The notes under the pieces are model-generated. The model was not told the DNA's origin. It saw only the letters and a list, made by a program, of their open reading frames with translations, and ran no database searches. Below are positions 1 through 8,156 of a stretch of 64,000 bases of DNA, piece after piece. The translations under genes and the position numbers were made by a program. Source of the stretch: Natronosporangium sp035305625 (GTDB taxonomy: Bacteria > Actinomycetota > Actinomycetes > Mycobacteriales > Micromonosporaceae). How positions within the stretch are numbered: the stretch's first letter is position 1; each line of letters starts with the position of its first letter. The stretch is from contig CAWEKD010000005.1 in NCBI GenBank assembly GCA_963809545.1, positions 744,001 through 808,000 of the forward strand, in the 5' to 3' direction.

Positions 1-92
1 GGATCTCCAATGCGGCCCGGCAGCCGACCACGCCGGTGGCACTGGCCAGCCCCACCGCCGCCTACCCGACTACCGGAGGTGCCGCACAGTGA
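1..92 (+). CDS. C-terminal end of a RodA/FtsW-family SEDS protein (partial)
   Basis: Only about the last 29 codons are present, in the frame beginning at base 3 and ending at TGA 90-92. The tail is rich in Ala, Pro and Thr with no recognisable domain. The identification rests on position: in actinobacteria the gene just before pbpA-pknA-pknB is the RodA/FtsW glycan polymerase, and the 4-base GTGA overlap with pbpA fits one operon. The sequence alone does not prove the family. Confidence 0.6.
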   Translation, partial: ISNAARQPTTPVALASPTAAYPTTGGAAQ

Positions 93-1597
93 ACGCGCCC
101 CTGCGCCGGGTCGGTGTCATCATCCTGGTCATGTTCGGGTTGCTGTTCGCCAACCTGAACTGGGTGCAGGCCTACAAAGCCGATGAGTACCGCACCAGTC
201 CGTACAACCTCGGCCGGGTACAGATCGACGAGTACCAGCGGCAGCGGGGGCCGATCCTGGTCGGACCGGACGGGACCGCCGTGGCCACCAGCGTGGAGAC
301 CGACGGTCGGTTGCGGTATCTCCGCACCTACCCGGAGGGGGAGCGGTGGGCGCACGTGGTGGGCTACCGCGCGGTGAACCTGGGCGCCGCCGGGATCGAG
401 CAGTTCGCCAACGAGTTCCTGGCCGGTTCCGGGGATCGGTTCTTCGTTGACCGGGTGCGGGACCTGCTCACCGGTGGCCAGACTGGCGGGGGCACGGTGG
501 TCACCACCCTTTCTCGCGGTGCCCAGCAGACCGCGTATGAGCAGCTACGGGACAACCGGACCGGCACCAATCGGGGCGCGGTGGTGGCGATCGACCCCCG
601 CACCGGGGCGGTGCAGGCGCTGGTGTCCATGCCCAGCTTCGATCCCAACCCGCTCGCGTCGCACGACGTTGCGGAGGCGCAGGCGGCGTACCGGGAGCTG
701 AACGAAGCGCCGGGTCGGCCGCTGGCCAACCGGGCGATCTCGGAACGGTTCGCCCCCGGATCGGTCTTCAAGATCATTGATGCGGCGGCGGCGTTGGCCA
801 CCGGGGAGTACACCCCGGGTTCCCGGGTGACCGGCGGGGCGGAGTATCTCGCCCCGACCGCCGGCCGGCCGATCGGCAACGCCCCCGGGGTGGTCTGCCC
901 CACCAACATCACGCTGGAGCAGGCGTTCGTGGTCTCGTGCAACACCGCGTTCTCCCACTTGGCCGCCGAGGAGCTGGGGGGCCAGGCGATCCGGGAGATG
1001 GCGGAGGCGTTCGGGTTCGGTGCCCAGCTGACGCTGGGTCAGCTGGACGCGGACGGGATGCCGGTGGCCACCAGCACGGTCGGGGAGCTGACCCGGGAAG
1101 ATGGGCAGTACGATGCGCCGACCGTGGCGCTGTCCGCGATCGGCCAGGCCAGTGTCCAGATCACGCCGCTGCAGGGCGCCATGATCGCGGCCACCGTCGC
1201 CAACGGCGGGGTGCAGATGCAGCCGTACCTGGTCGAGCAGCTGCAGGACGCGCAACTGCGGACGGTGTACCGCGCCTCCCCGGAACAACTCCGGCGGCCG
1301 ATCTCGCCTGAAGTTGCGGCGGCGCTACAGGACATGATGATCGGGGTGGTGGAGCGCGGCACCGGCACCAACGCCCGGATCTCCGGGTACGTCGTCGGCG
1401 GCAAGACCGGCACCGCCGAGACCGGCACCGGGGACCGTGAGCACGGCTGGTTCGTCGGATTTGTGCTGGTCGACGGGGAGCCGGTGAGCGCGGTAGCGGT
1501 GTTTCTCGAGAACGCCGGCACCGGCGGCAGTGCGGAGGCGGCCCGGATCGCCGGCCAGGTCATGCACGCCGTGGTCGCGGAACGGGGAGAGAGTTGA
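89..1597 (+). CDS. pbpA: Penicillin-binding protein PbpA (class B transpeptidase)
   Basis: Class B D,D-transpeptidase that cross-links peptidoglycan with its SEDS partner during growth and division. It has 502 residues. An N-terminal membrane anchor lies at about residues 8-25, followed by the dimerisation region. The three transpeptidase motifs are visible: SVFK (Ser225, Lys228), SCN (283-285) and KTGTAE (439-444). The GTG start overlaps the preceding stop, and the stop abuts the pknA ATG as TGATG, so translation is probably coupled. The order PBP, PknA, PknB matches the actinobacterial division cluster, where the kinases regulate wall synthesis. Length and motifs are normal for the family. 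Confidence 0.95.
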   Translation: MNAPLRRVGVIILVMFGLLFANLNWVQAYKADEYRTSPYNLGRVQIDEYQRQRGPILVGPDGTAVATSVETDGRLRYLRTYPEGERWAHVVGYRAVNLGAAGIEQFANEFLAGSGDRFFVDRVRDLLTGGQTGGGTVVTTLSRGAQQTAYEQLRDNRTGTNRGAVVAIDPRTGAVQALVSMPSFDPNPLASHDVAEAQAAYRELNEAPGRPLANRAISERFAPGSVFKIIDAAAALATGEYTPGSRVTGGAEYLAPTAGRPIGNAPGVVCPTNITLEQAFVVSCNTAFSHLAAEELGGQAIREMAEAFGFGAQLTLGQLDADGMPVATSTVGELTREDGQYDAPTVALSAIGQASVQITPLQGAMIAATVANGGVQMQPYLVEQLQDAQLRTVYRASPEQLRRPISPEVAAALQDMMIGVVERGTGTNARISGYVVGGKTGTAETGTGDREHGWFVGFVLVDGEPVSAVAVFLENAGTGGSAEAARIAGQVMHAVVAERGES

Positions 1598-2769
1598 TGC
1601 ACGGGGCAGGGGTCCAGCTCGCGGGCCGATACCGCCTCGATGAACGGATCGGCGGCGGGGGCATGGGGGAGGTGTGGCGGGGCACCGACGAGGTGCTCGG
1701 CCGGACCGTCGCGGTGAAGATCATGCTTCCGGCGTTGCTCGACGAGCCCGGCTTCGTGGAGCGGTTTCGGGCGGAGGCCCGGACCATGGCCCGGCTCAAG
1801 CACCCCGGGGTGGTGAACGTCTACGACTACCACAGCGACGCCACCACCGCCTTCCTGGTGATGGAGTACATCGACGGGGACCCGCTGTCTCGCACCCTGA
1901 ACCGGGTGGGGCGGCTCACCGCGGCCCGGACCATGGCCTTGATCGCGCAGGCGGCCGATGCGCTGGAGGCCGCCCACCAGGCCGGGATCGTGCACCGGGA
2001 CGTGAAACCCGGCAACCTGATGGTGCGGGCCAACGGCACCCTGGTGCTCACCGACTTTGGTATCTCCCGGTCGGAGATGACCGGCTTGACCGGCACCGGC
2101 ATGGTGCTCGGCACCGCCTCCTACCTCTCCCCGGAGCAGGCGGCGGGGCAGGTCGCCACCCCGGCCTCGGATGTGTACGCACTCGGAGTGGTGGCCTATC
2201 AGTGCCTGGCCGGTCGGCGACCATTCGAGGGGGACAACCCCCTGGAGATCGCAATGAAGCATGTCCGGGAACAGCCCCCGCCGCTGCCTCCGGACATTCC
2301 GCCGGCGGTTCGCGAGATCGTGATGCGGGCGCTGGCCAAGGATCCGGCCGAGCGGTGGCCGTCGGCGGCCGCGCTGGCCGCGGTGGCCCGGCAGGCGGCC
2401 GCTACCTTGGGGGCCAGCGTGGTGATTCCACCGCCGCCGGCCGCCGGGCCGATTTCACCGGCGACCCCGGCCCCCACCCCTATCCACCAGCCATCGCCTC
2501 CGGCGTACCAGATGGGTCAGATGGGTCAGCTACCCCTGCCCGCTCCGGCAGGCCATTACCACGCGCCCACCCCGACGCCCGGCGGAACCGTGCGGCGAGA
2601 CCGCCCCTCCGCGCTCGCGGTCGTGGCGGTGATCCTGCTGGCGGTGGCGACGGTGGCGTGTGCCGGGCTGGCCGGCTACCTGGTCCGCCAGGTGGTCGAC
2701 GGCCGGGAGTTCGGCAACGTCTTACTGATCTCCAATGATCATCCTTTCGAAGGACCGATGACGACATGA
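1597..2769 (+). CDS. pknA: Serine/threonine protein kinase PknA
   Basis: Membrane Ser/Thr kinase that phosphorylates division and wall proteins. The ATG at 1597 is preferred over a TTG one codon earlier because it shares a base with the pbpA stop and is preceded by a GGGGAGAGAG stretch. Kinase features from this start: glycine loop at 19-25, Lys41 in VAVKIM, HRDVKPGN with catalytic Asp135, and DFG at 153-155. After the kinase domain comes a Pro/Ala-rich linker and one membrane span near residues 335-358. The outside tail is short and lacks PASTA repeats, as in other PknA proteins. The stop overlaps the pknB start as ATGA. Confidence 0.95.
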   Translation: MHGAGVQLAGRYRLDERIGGGGMGEVWRGTDEVLGRTVAVKIMLPALLDEPGFVERFRAEARTMARLKHPGVVNVYDYHSDATTAFLVMEYIDGDPLSRTLNRVGRLTAARTMALIAQAADALEAAHQAGIVHRDVKPGNLMVRANGTLVLTDFGISRSEMTGLTGTGMVLGTASYLSPEQAAGQVATPASDVYALGVVAYQCLAGRRPFEGDNPLEIAMKHVREQPPPLPPDIPPAVREIVMRALAKDPAERWPSAAALAAVARQAAATLGASVVIPPPPAAGPISPATPAPTPIHQPSPPAYQMGQMGQLPLPAPAGHYHAPTPTPGGTVRRDRPSALAVVAVILLAVATVACAGLAGYLVRQVVDGREFGNVLLISNDHPFEGPMTT

Positions 2770-4661
2770 ACGCGCCAGGGCGTCTGCTGGGTGGCCGGTA
2801 CGAGGTCGGCGAGCTGCTGGGTTACGGCGGCATGGCCGAGGTGCACAAAGGACGTGACCTTCGGCTGGGCCGGGACGTTGCGATCAAGATGCTGCGCAGT
2901 GACCTGGCCCGGGACCACACCTTCCAGCTGAGGTTCCGCCGGGAAGCGCAGAACGCGGCCACCCTCAACCACCCCGGGATCGTGGCGGTGTACGACACCG
3001 GTGAGGAGACCGGCCCCACCGGGGAGTCGCTGCCGTACATCGTGATGGAGTTCGTCCGGGGGCAGACCCTGAAGGAGCTGCTCGCGGCCGAGCAGCGGCT
3101 GCAACCCCGGCGAGCGTTGGAGATCGCAGCGGACATCTGCGCCGCCCTGGAGTTCAGCCACCGGCACGGGATCATCCACCGGGACGTCAAGCCCGGGAAC
3201 GTGATGGTGACCCCGAACGGCCAGGTGAAGGTGATGGACTTCGGGATCGCCCGGGACATCGCCAGCGGCGCCACCACCATGACTCAGACCTCGGCGGTGA
3301 TCGGCACCGCCCAGTACCTCTCCCCGGAGCAGGCGCGGGGAGAGGCGGTGGACGCCCGGTCGGACGTCTACGCCACCGGATGTGTGCTGTTCGAGCTGCT
3401 GTGCGGGCACCCTCCGTTCGTCGGGGACAGCCCGGTGTCCGTGGCCTACCAGCACGTCCGGGAGGATCCCCGGCCCCCGTCGGAGCTGAACCCGGAGGTC
3501 ACCCCGGACATCGACGCGGTGGTGCTGAAGGCGCTGGCCAAGAACCCGGCCAACCGGTACCAGTCGGCGGCGGAGATGCGGGCCGACCTCCTACGGGCGG
3601 CCAGCGGTCGGCCGGTGCTCGCCACCCCGGTGATGAATGAGGCCGAGACCGTGCTGCTGGGCGCCGCGGGCGGCGCCGGTGAGCCGGCCCGGGTGGCCGA
3701 CCCGGACCGGCGGCGCGCCTCCACCTGGGTGATGGTGGCGCTGGGAGCGCTGGGGGTGCTGGCCGTGATCGCGTTGATCATCGGGCTGGTGCTCAGCAAC
3801 TCCACTCGCCAGGTGCAGGTCCCGTCGGTGGTGGGGCTGTCGCCGGAGGACGCGGTGGCCGCGATCGAGGCGGCGGGGTTGGTCGCATCCGAAGGGGAGG
3901 GGATCACCGAGGGGTGTGTGCAGGACGAGGGGTTGGTGGAGCGGCAGACTCCGGCCGCGGGGGAATCCCTGGATGAGGGGGAGACCGTCACCTACCAGGT
4001 CTGCACCGGCCCGGAGACGGTGATCGTGCCGGATGTGTCCGAGCTGCCGGAGGAGCGGGCCCGGGCTGAACTGGAAGACCTGGACCTGCGGGTGGAGGTG
4101 GAGGAGGCGTCCAGCTCCCTCCCGGCCGGGTACGTGGTCCGCACCGATCCGCCGGCCGGCGAGGAGGTGCCGGTGAACTCGCAGGTGAAGCTCTATGTCT
4201 CTGCGGGGGACATCCGGACCGTGCCGAACGTGGTCGGCATGGCCGCGGAAGTGGCCCGGGGCGTCCTGGAGAATGCCGGCTACCAGGTGGCGGCGGAGAC
4301 CGCGTCCACGCCGCCGGAGTCGGCGGAGCAGGTGGGTACGGTCGCCTCCCAGAGCCCGCAGCCCGACAGTGAGTTGGCCCGGGGAGAGACGGTCACCATC
4401 TACATCTATCCCGACGGTGGTCCGCTGGAGGCGCGGTTGCAGCCCGGCCCGGATCCGCTGACGGTGAGCGTCGACTGGGACAACGACATCTACGGCGGGG
4501 TGACCATCGACTGGGGCGACGGCGGCGAGTCGGAGATCTTCAACGCGGCGGAGGGGTCCGTCAGCCACACCTACGCCGCTCCCGGGGAGTACGTGATCCG
4601 AGTGACCGCCACCGACCACCCGGAGCGGACGGTGACGATCCCGGTTTCGATCGGACCGTGA
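2766..4661 (+). CDS. pknB: Serine/threonine protein kinase PknB with three PASTA domains and a C-terminal PKD-like domain
   Basis: Membrane kinase that senses peptidoglycan fragments through PASTA repeats. It has 631 residues. Intracellular kinase domain: Lys41, HRDVKPGN with Asp140, DFG 158-160, and a Thr-rich activation loop (170-175) like the autophosphorylated loop of mycobacterial PknB. One membrane span lies near 321-344. Outside are three PASTA units (about 350-416, 417-481, 482-550); the first holds Cys384 and Cys413, which could pair. Residues 566-629 then form an unusual module, with WGDGG near 584 and HTYAAPGEYVIRV from 601, that reads as a PKD beta-sandwich. Mycobacterial PknB has four PASTA repeats and no PKD, so this sensor is altered. 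Confidence 0.94.
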   Translation: MNAPGRLLGGRYEVGELLGYGGMAEVHKGRDLRLGRDVAIKMLRSDLARDHTFQLRFRREAQNAATLNHPGIVAVYDTGEETGPTGESLPYIVMEFVRGQTLKELLAAEQRLQPRRALEIAADICAALEFSHRHGIIHRDVKPGNVMVTPNGQVKVMDFGIARDIASGATTMTQTSAVIGTAQYLSPEQARGEAVDARSDVYATGCVLFELLCGHPPFVGDSPVSVAYQHVREDPRPPSELNPEVTPDIDAVVLKALAKNPANRYQSAAEMRADLLRAASGRPVLATPVMNEAETVLLGAAGGAGEPARVADPDRRRASTWVMVALGALGVLAVIALIIGLVLSNSTRQVQVPSVVGLSPEDAVAAIEAAGLVASEGEGITEGCVQDEGLVERQTPAAGESLDEGETVTYQVCTGPETVIVPDVSELPEERARAELEDLDLRVEVEEASSSLPAGYVVRTDPPAGEEVPVNSQVKLYVSAGDIRTVPNVVGMAAEVARGVLENAGYQVAAETASTPPESAEQVGTVASQSPQPDSELARGETVTIYIYPDGGPLEARLQPGPDPLTVSVDWDNDIYGGVTIDWGDGGESEIFNAAEGSVSHTYAAPGEYVIRVTATDHPERTVTIPVSIGP

Positions 4662-4666
4662 CGGGC

Positions 4667-4709
4667 CCGGTGTGAGCGGCCGGGCCGGCGGCCCGGCCGC
4701 TCACACCGG
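4667..4709. terminator. Perfect 20-bp hairpin between convergent pknB and pabA
   Basis: Arms 4667-4686 and 4690-4709 are exact reverse complements around a 3-base loop. The hairpin begins 6 bases after the pknB stop and includes the last codons of the opposite gene, so it can end transcription from both sides. No long T-tract follows, as is usual in high-GC actinobacteria. Confidence 0.8.
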
Positions 4710-5375
4710 TGCGAACGCGGCCCGCCGCCGCTGCTCCACCTCGGCGGCGAGGGCGGGGGCCAGGTCGCGGGCGCTCGGGAGGCCGCAGTCGGCCAGCCAG
4801 TTGGCGAGCAGCAGGTGCCCACCCTCGGTCAGTACCGACTCCGGGTGGAACTGCACCCCCTCCAGCGGCAGGTGCCGGTGCCGCATCGCCATCACCACCC
4901 CGGGGCCACCGTCGGCGGGGACGGTGCGAGCGGTGACCTCCAGCTCCGGCGGCAGCGTGGACTCCACCACCGCCAGCGAGTGGTAGCGGGTGGCGGTGAA
5001 CGGGTCGGGTAGGCCCGCGAGCACCCCGGCTCCGGTGTGGTGTACCAGGGAGGTCTTGCCGTGCAGCAGCTCCGGTGCCCGGGTGACGGTCGCGCCGTAG
5101 GCCGCCGCGATCACCTGGTGCCCTAGGCAGACCCCGAGGATCGGCAGGTCGCCGGCGAGTTCCCGGATCAGCGGCAGGCACACCCCGGTCCGCTCCGGGC
5201 CACCGGGGCCCGGTGACAGCAGCACCCCGTGGGGCCGGAGCCGGGCCACCTCTGCGGGGGAGAGCTCGTCGTTGCGGCGTACCTCGCACTCGGCGCCGAG
5301 CTGGCTGAGGTACTGCACCAGGTTGTAGACGAACGAGTCGTAGTTGTCGATGACAAGAACGCGCACGTCGCGCAT
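4701..5375 (-). CDS. pabA: Class I glutamine amidotransferase, anthranilate/aminodeoxychorismate synthase component II
   Basis: Supplies ammonia from glutamine to a chorismate-using partner for folate or tryptophan synthesis. It has 224 residues from ATG 5375, chosen because the family starts with the strand VLVIDNYDSF and because a longer reading runs into the preceding gene. The nucleophile is Cys83 in GVCLGHQ, with His177 and Glu179 in HPES completing the triad. Mycobacteria have a trpG/pabA-type gene at the same place near crgA and pknB, so this is probably the stand-alone amidotransferase shared between pathways. No chorismate-binding partner lies in the window, so pabA versus trpG cannot be settled. 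Confidence 0.88.
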   Translation of the reverse strand: MRDVRVLVIDNYDSFVYNLVQYLSQLGAECEVRRNDELSPAEVARLRPHGVLLSPGPGGPERTGVCLPLIRELAGDLPILGVCLGHQVIAAAYGATVTRAPELLHGKTSLVHHTGAGVLAGLPDPFTATRYHSLAVVESTLPPELEVTARTVPADGGPGVVMAMRHRHLPLEGVQFHPESVLTEGGHLLLANWLADCGLPSARDLAPALAAEVEQRRRAAFAPV

Positions 5376-5382
5376 GACCGCC

Positions 5383-5676
5383 TCACTCACCCGTGTCGTA
5401 GGGGATGTCATGTTCGTCGATCGGCTGCCCGTCCGGGCCAACCAGCCCACCGTCGTCGGGGTCGGCCTCGTCGGCCGGATCGTGGTCACCCCCCGGAGTC
5501 ACCTCGCCCTCGATCTGGCTGTCGCTCCAGGGCAGCAGGGTCTCCTCGACGAACGGATCGATCCAGGGGAAGACCACGTACCACAGCAGCGCGACGGCGC
5601 TACCGGCTAGCACCAGGGAGCCGATGATCTTACCGGGCAGGCCGAATGGCAGGTGCCGCCAGATCCATGCGTACAT
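5383..5676 (-). CDS. Small single-span membrane protein in the sortase operon
   Basis: 97 residues from ATG 5676. A basic, aromatic N-terminus is followed by one hydrophobic span at about residues 17-38 and a strongly acidic, Asp/Glu/Gly/Pro-rich tail. I recognise no catalytic motif. It lies between the sortase and the amidotransferase gene, with 10 and 7 bases to its neighbours, so it is transcribed with the sortase and may be an accessory. Function is unknown. Confidence 0.75.
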   Translation of the reverse strand: MYAWIWRHLPFGLPGKIIGSLVLAGSAVALLWYVVFPWIDPFVEETLLPWSDSQIEGEVTPGGDHDPADEADPDDGGLVGPDGQPIDEHDIPYDTGE

Positions 5677-5686
5677 GCCGCTGCTC

Positions 5687-6781
5687 CTAGCTCCCCAGGT
5701 CACCCAGCACCGCGGGCCGGCCCTCGGACCGGGGCTGTTCCTCCACCAGCCGGGCGTGCACGATCAGCCGCTCGGTGTTGTCCCACTTGGGGTGGCACGT
5801 GGTCAGGGTCAGCATCGCTTCGGTGGGGGTGGCGCCCGGTTGGCCGGGCACGGGAGCGACCACCTCGACCGCCCGCGGATGCACGATGTGGTTCTGGGTT
5901 ACCCGGTAGGTGTACCAGGTGTGCTGGGTCTCCACCACGATCACGTCCCCTTCCGTCACGAGATCCAGGTCCCAGAAGGTGGCCGGATTGCGGTGCCCGG
6001 CGACCGAGAAGTTCCCGATCTGACCCGGCATGGCGGTGTCCGGATAGTGGCCGGGGGCGTAGCGAATGTCCTCCAGGGACACCCCCTCCACCACCACCCA
6101 GAACTTGTTGAGTTTGGGGATGTAGAGCCGAGCGATCGCGTGCCCGGGAGGCGGGCCTAGCGGCTCGGCCCCGTCGTCCGTCTCGTCGGGGCTGGTGCTC
6201 ACGGTGGGGTCGGGGGCGTTTGCCCACATTTCGTCTAGCTGCTGACTGAGGTCACTCTGGTGGGAAGCGACCACAGCGGCCTTGCCCCACACCTGGTAGG
6301 CGGCGAGCAGCAGCACCACCACTCCGAGCGTGATCAGGATTTCCCCGAGCCCCCGCATGCCGGTCCGGATCACACTGCCGACGGTGGTCCGGGTCAGAGC
6401 GGAGTACACGCTCCGGTAGCCCCGGTCGGTCGCCACCGGGCGGAGCGGCACCACCCGCTCACCAGGGCGGGGCGTGGGGCGCGGGGCGGCATCGTCGGGG
6501 TCCGGCGGCGGAGCGGGGGGAACGATCCCCATCAGACTGGTCTCGTCCGCGCTCGGCGGGTACGGCGACGGGCGGCGGGATCGACGAGACGGAGGCGCCG
6601 ATGGTGGGCGTGGGTAAGGGGAGGGGCGCCGGCGGGCTCCCTCCTCGGACACGGGCGGGAGGGGCTGGGTCTGGTCCAGTTCCGGCGGTGGCAGGATCAC
6701 CGTGGCGTCTGGCAGCTCGAAACCGGGGAACGGGTCGGGATCCGGGGCCCGGTGCCGCCCAGCACCGTCCCGCGCGGTCAT
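5687..6781 (-). CDS. Class E sortase
   Basis: Cysteine transpeptidase that anchors surface proteins bearing an LAxTG-type signal to the wall. It has 364 residues from ATG 6781, which overlaps the upstream stop as ATGA. Residues 1-115 are a Pro-rich cytoplasmic arm, followed by a membrane span at about 146-166. The catalytic domain has His263 in AGHRN, Cys329 in TLTTC and Arg339. DUF881 upstream and CrgA nearby repeat a common actinobacterial arrangement. The long Pro-rich N-terminus exceeds that of minimal sortases. No sorting-signal protein was recognised in the window, so its substrates are encoded elsewhere. Confidence 0.92.
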   Translation of the reverse strand: MTARDGAGRHRAPDPDPFPGFELPDATVILPPPELDQTQPLPPVSEEGARRRPSPYPRPPSAPPSRRSRRPSPYPPSADETSLMGIVPPAPPPDPDDAAPRPTPRPGERVVPLRPVATDRGYRSVYSALTRTTVGSVIRTGMRGLGEILITLGVVVLLLAAYQVWGKAAVVASHQSDLSQQLDEMWANAPDPTVSTSPDETDDGAEPLGPPPGHAIARLYIPKLNKFWVVVEGVSLEDIRYAPGHYPDTAMPGQIGNFSVAGHRNPATFWDLDLVTEGDVIVVETQHTWYTYRVTQNHIVHPRAVEVVAPVPGQPGATPTEAMLTLTTCHPKWDNTERLIVHARLVEEQPRSEGRPAVLGDLGS

Positions 6782-7575
6782 CGAGGAACCTGCCCCAAGC
6801 GGATGGTGCTGCTGCCGCCGTACGCCGGCACCGTGACCTCCTGTTCCACCACCACTTGGTAGCCCAGCCCGTACGCGTCGGCCGCCTCCCGGAACAGCTG
6901 CACTTCGGGTGAGGTGTCCAGGGCGGCCCGCAGCCGGTCCGGATCGCCGATCGCGGTGATCCGATAGGGCGGCGAGTACGGACGGCCGTGCAGTAACAGT
7001 ACCGGTCCGACGCACAGCACCGCACTGGTTGATATCACCCGTTCACCCATAATCGTCATCGCTTCGGCACCCCCGGCCCACAGGGCGTTCACCACCGCTT
7101 GGACGTCCTGCTGATGCACCAGCAGATCGTCGGCGCTCGCCCCGGGTGGGCGGACTCCGTCTGGGCGCAGGGCGTCATCTAGTTGAACGGTTACCCCCGG
7201 TCCACGTAGCGGGGTCAGCCCGGCCGCCAGCTCGTCCCGGCTCTCGTGCGGGTTGGCGGCCGAGTGGGCGGTTCCGGCCAATTCGTCGGTGAGCCGGGCC
7301 ACCTCCTCGGCCAGCGGGCCGATCACCTGCTCCAATTCCGCCACTCGGGCGGCCCGCTCCTCAATCAGGTCGGTGAGCGCCAGTTGGCGGTCCTCCCGCA
7401 GCGGTGCCCGCTCGGCGCTCGTGGCGCTGGTGGTGAACAGCAGGCCGGCCGCCAGCGCGATCACCGGTACGGCGAGGGACCAACCGCTTCGTCGAGCCCG
7501 GCCGGTCGGGGTGGATGCGGATCCGGCGCGCAGCCGGTTGATTACGTGGCGCCAGCCAGATCCGGACTCGGTCAC
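6778..7575 (-). CDS. DUF881 family protein
   Basis: 265 residues from GTG 7575. A membrane anchor lies at about residues 32-52, followed by a short coiled-coil stretch (about 60-100) and then the DUF881 fold with the typical GPGVTVQLDDA segment near residue 125. DUF881 proteins are extracytoplasmic, conserved in Gram-positive bacteria and often placed beside division genes; the molecular role is unsettled. It heads the operon with the sortase. It is divergent from crgA, with about 200 bases between them available for promoters. Confidence 0.88.
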   Translation of the reverse strand: MTESGSGWRHVINRLRAGSASTPTGRARRSGWSLAVPVIALAAGLLFTTSATSAERAPLREDRQLALTDLIEERAARVAELEQVIGPLAEEVARLTDELAGTAHSAANPHESRDELAAGLTPLRGPGVTVQLDDALRPDGVRPPGASADDLLVHQQDVQAVVNALWAGGAEAMTIMGERVISTSAVLCVGPVLLLHGRPYSPPYRITAIGDPDRLRAALDTSPEVQLFREAADAYGLGYQVVVEQEVTVPAYGGSSTIRLGQVPR

Positions 7576-7776
7576 GTGCCCCTCCGTTCGCTGTCCGTTA
7601 GGCTGTGAAGGGAACCCTGCGCTGGACCCCCGTGGGACCCGTGCCGGAGCCCTGCCGGAACCCCCTGCTGGTGCTCCGGATGGATCCCCGGTACCGGTGC
7701 CAGGACCTATTGTTCAGCATCCGGTGTCATGCTGGGCCCGCGCGTCCGGCTGGCCTCGCCCCTCGGGGAGTACGTC

Positions 7777-8040
7777 GTGCCGAAGTCATCCATCCGTAAG
7801 AAGAAGGTCTACACCCCTCCGGCGGAAGTACGGCCCGGCGCCGAGGCCGCCCGCCGGAAGCCGAGTTCGCCGTGGCTGCCCGCCAGTGCGGTCGCCCTGA
7901 TTGTGTTCGGGATCGCCTGGCTGGTGGTGTTCTACGTGACGCAGGGCGAGTATCCGGTGCAGTCATGGCACTACTACAACTTGGCGGTGGGTTTCGGTGC
8001 CATGGTCGGCTCCCTGGGCATCTTGGCACGCTGGCACTGA
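7777..8040 (+). CDS. crgA: Cell division protein CrgA
   Basis: Small integral membrane protein that helps recruit FtsZ-ring and peptidoglycan enzymes in actinobacteria. It has 87 residues from GTG 7777, preceded by GGGGAG at 7765-7770. A conserved basic start (PKSSIRKKKVYTPP) leads to two membrane spans at about 32-53 and 66-82 joined by a short loop with YPVQSWHYYN. Length and topology are standard. An upstream in-frame start would add an unconserved tail, so it was not used. Confidence 0.93.
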   Translation: MPKSSIRKKKVYTPPAEVRPGAEAARRKPSSPWLPASAVALIVFGIAWLVVFYVTQGEYPVQSWHYYNLAVGFGAMVGSLGILARWH

Positions 8041-8086
8041 CCACCCGGTGGCACTGACTGCCTCGGCGGTAACTACTCTGATGTAG

Positions 8087-8117
8087 TTATCCACAGGGTT
8101 ATCAACAGTGTGGATAA
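8087..8117. promoter_or_regulatory. Cluster of three DnaA boxes
   Basis: Two perfect consensus boxes face each other: TTATCCACA at 8087-8095 and its reverse complement TGTGGATAA at 8109-8117. Between them is a one-mismatch copy, TTATCAACA, at 8099-8107. It sits between crgA and the Fe-S protein gene, not beside dnaA or dnaN. Likely roles are DnaA titration or DnaA-linked control of the downstream gene. Too few boxes are present for an origin. Confidence 0.75.
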
Positions 8118-8156
8118 CCCATCTCAAGTCGGTGTGTATCGGACAAGGGGAGCGCG

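Noticed and set aside
8087..8117. Replication origin
   Set aside because: Only three DnaA boxes, no AT-rich unwinding region and no dnaA/dnaN neighbours.
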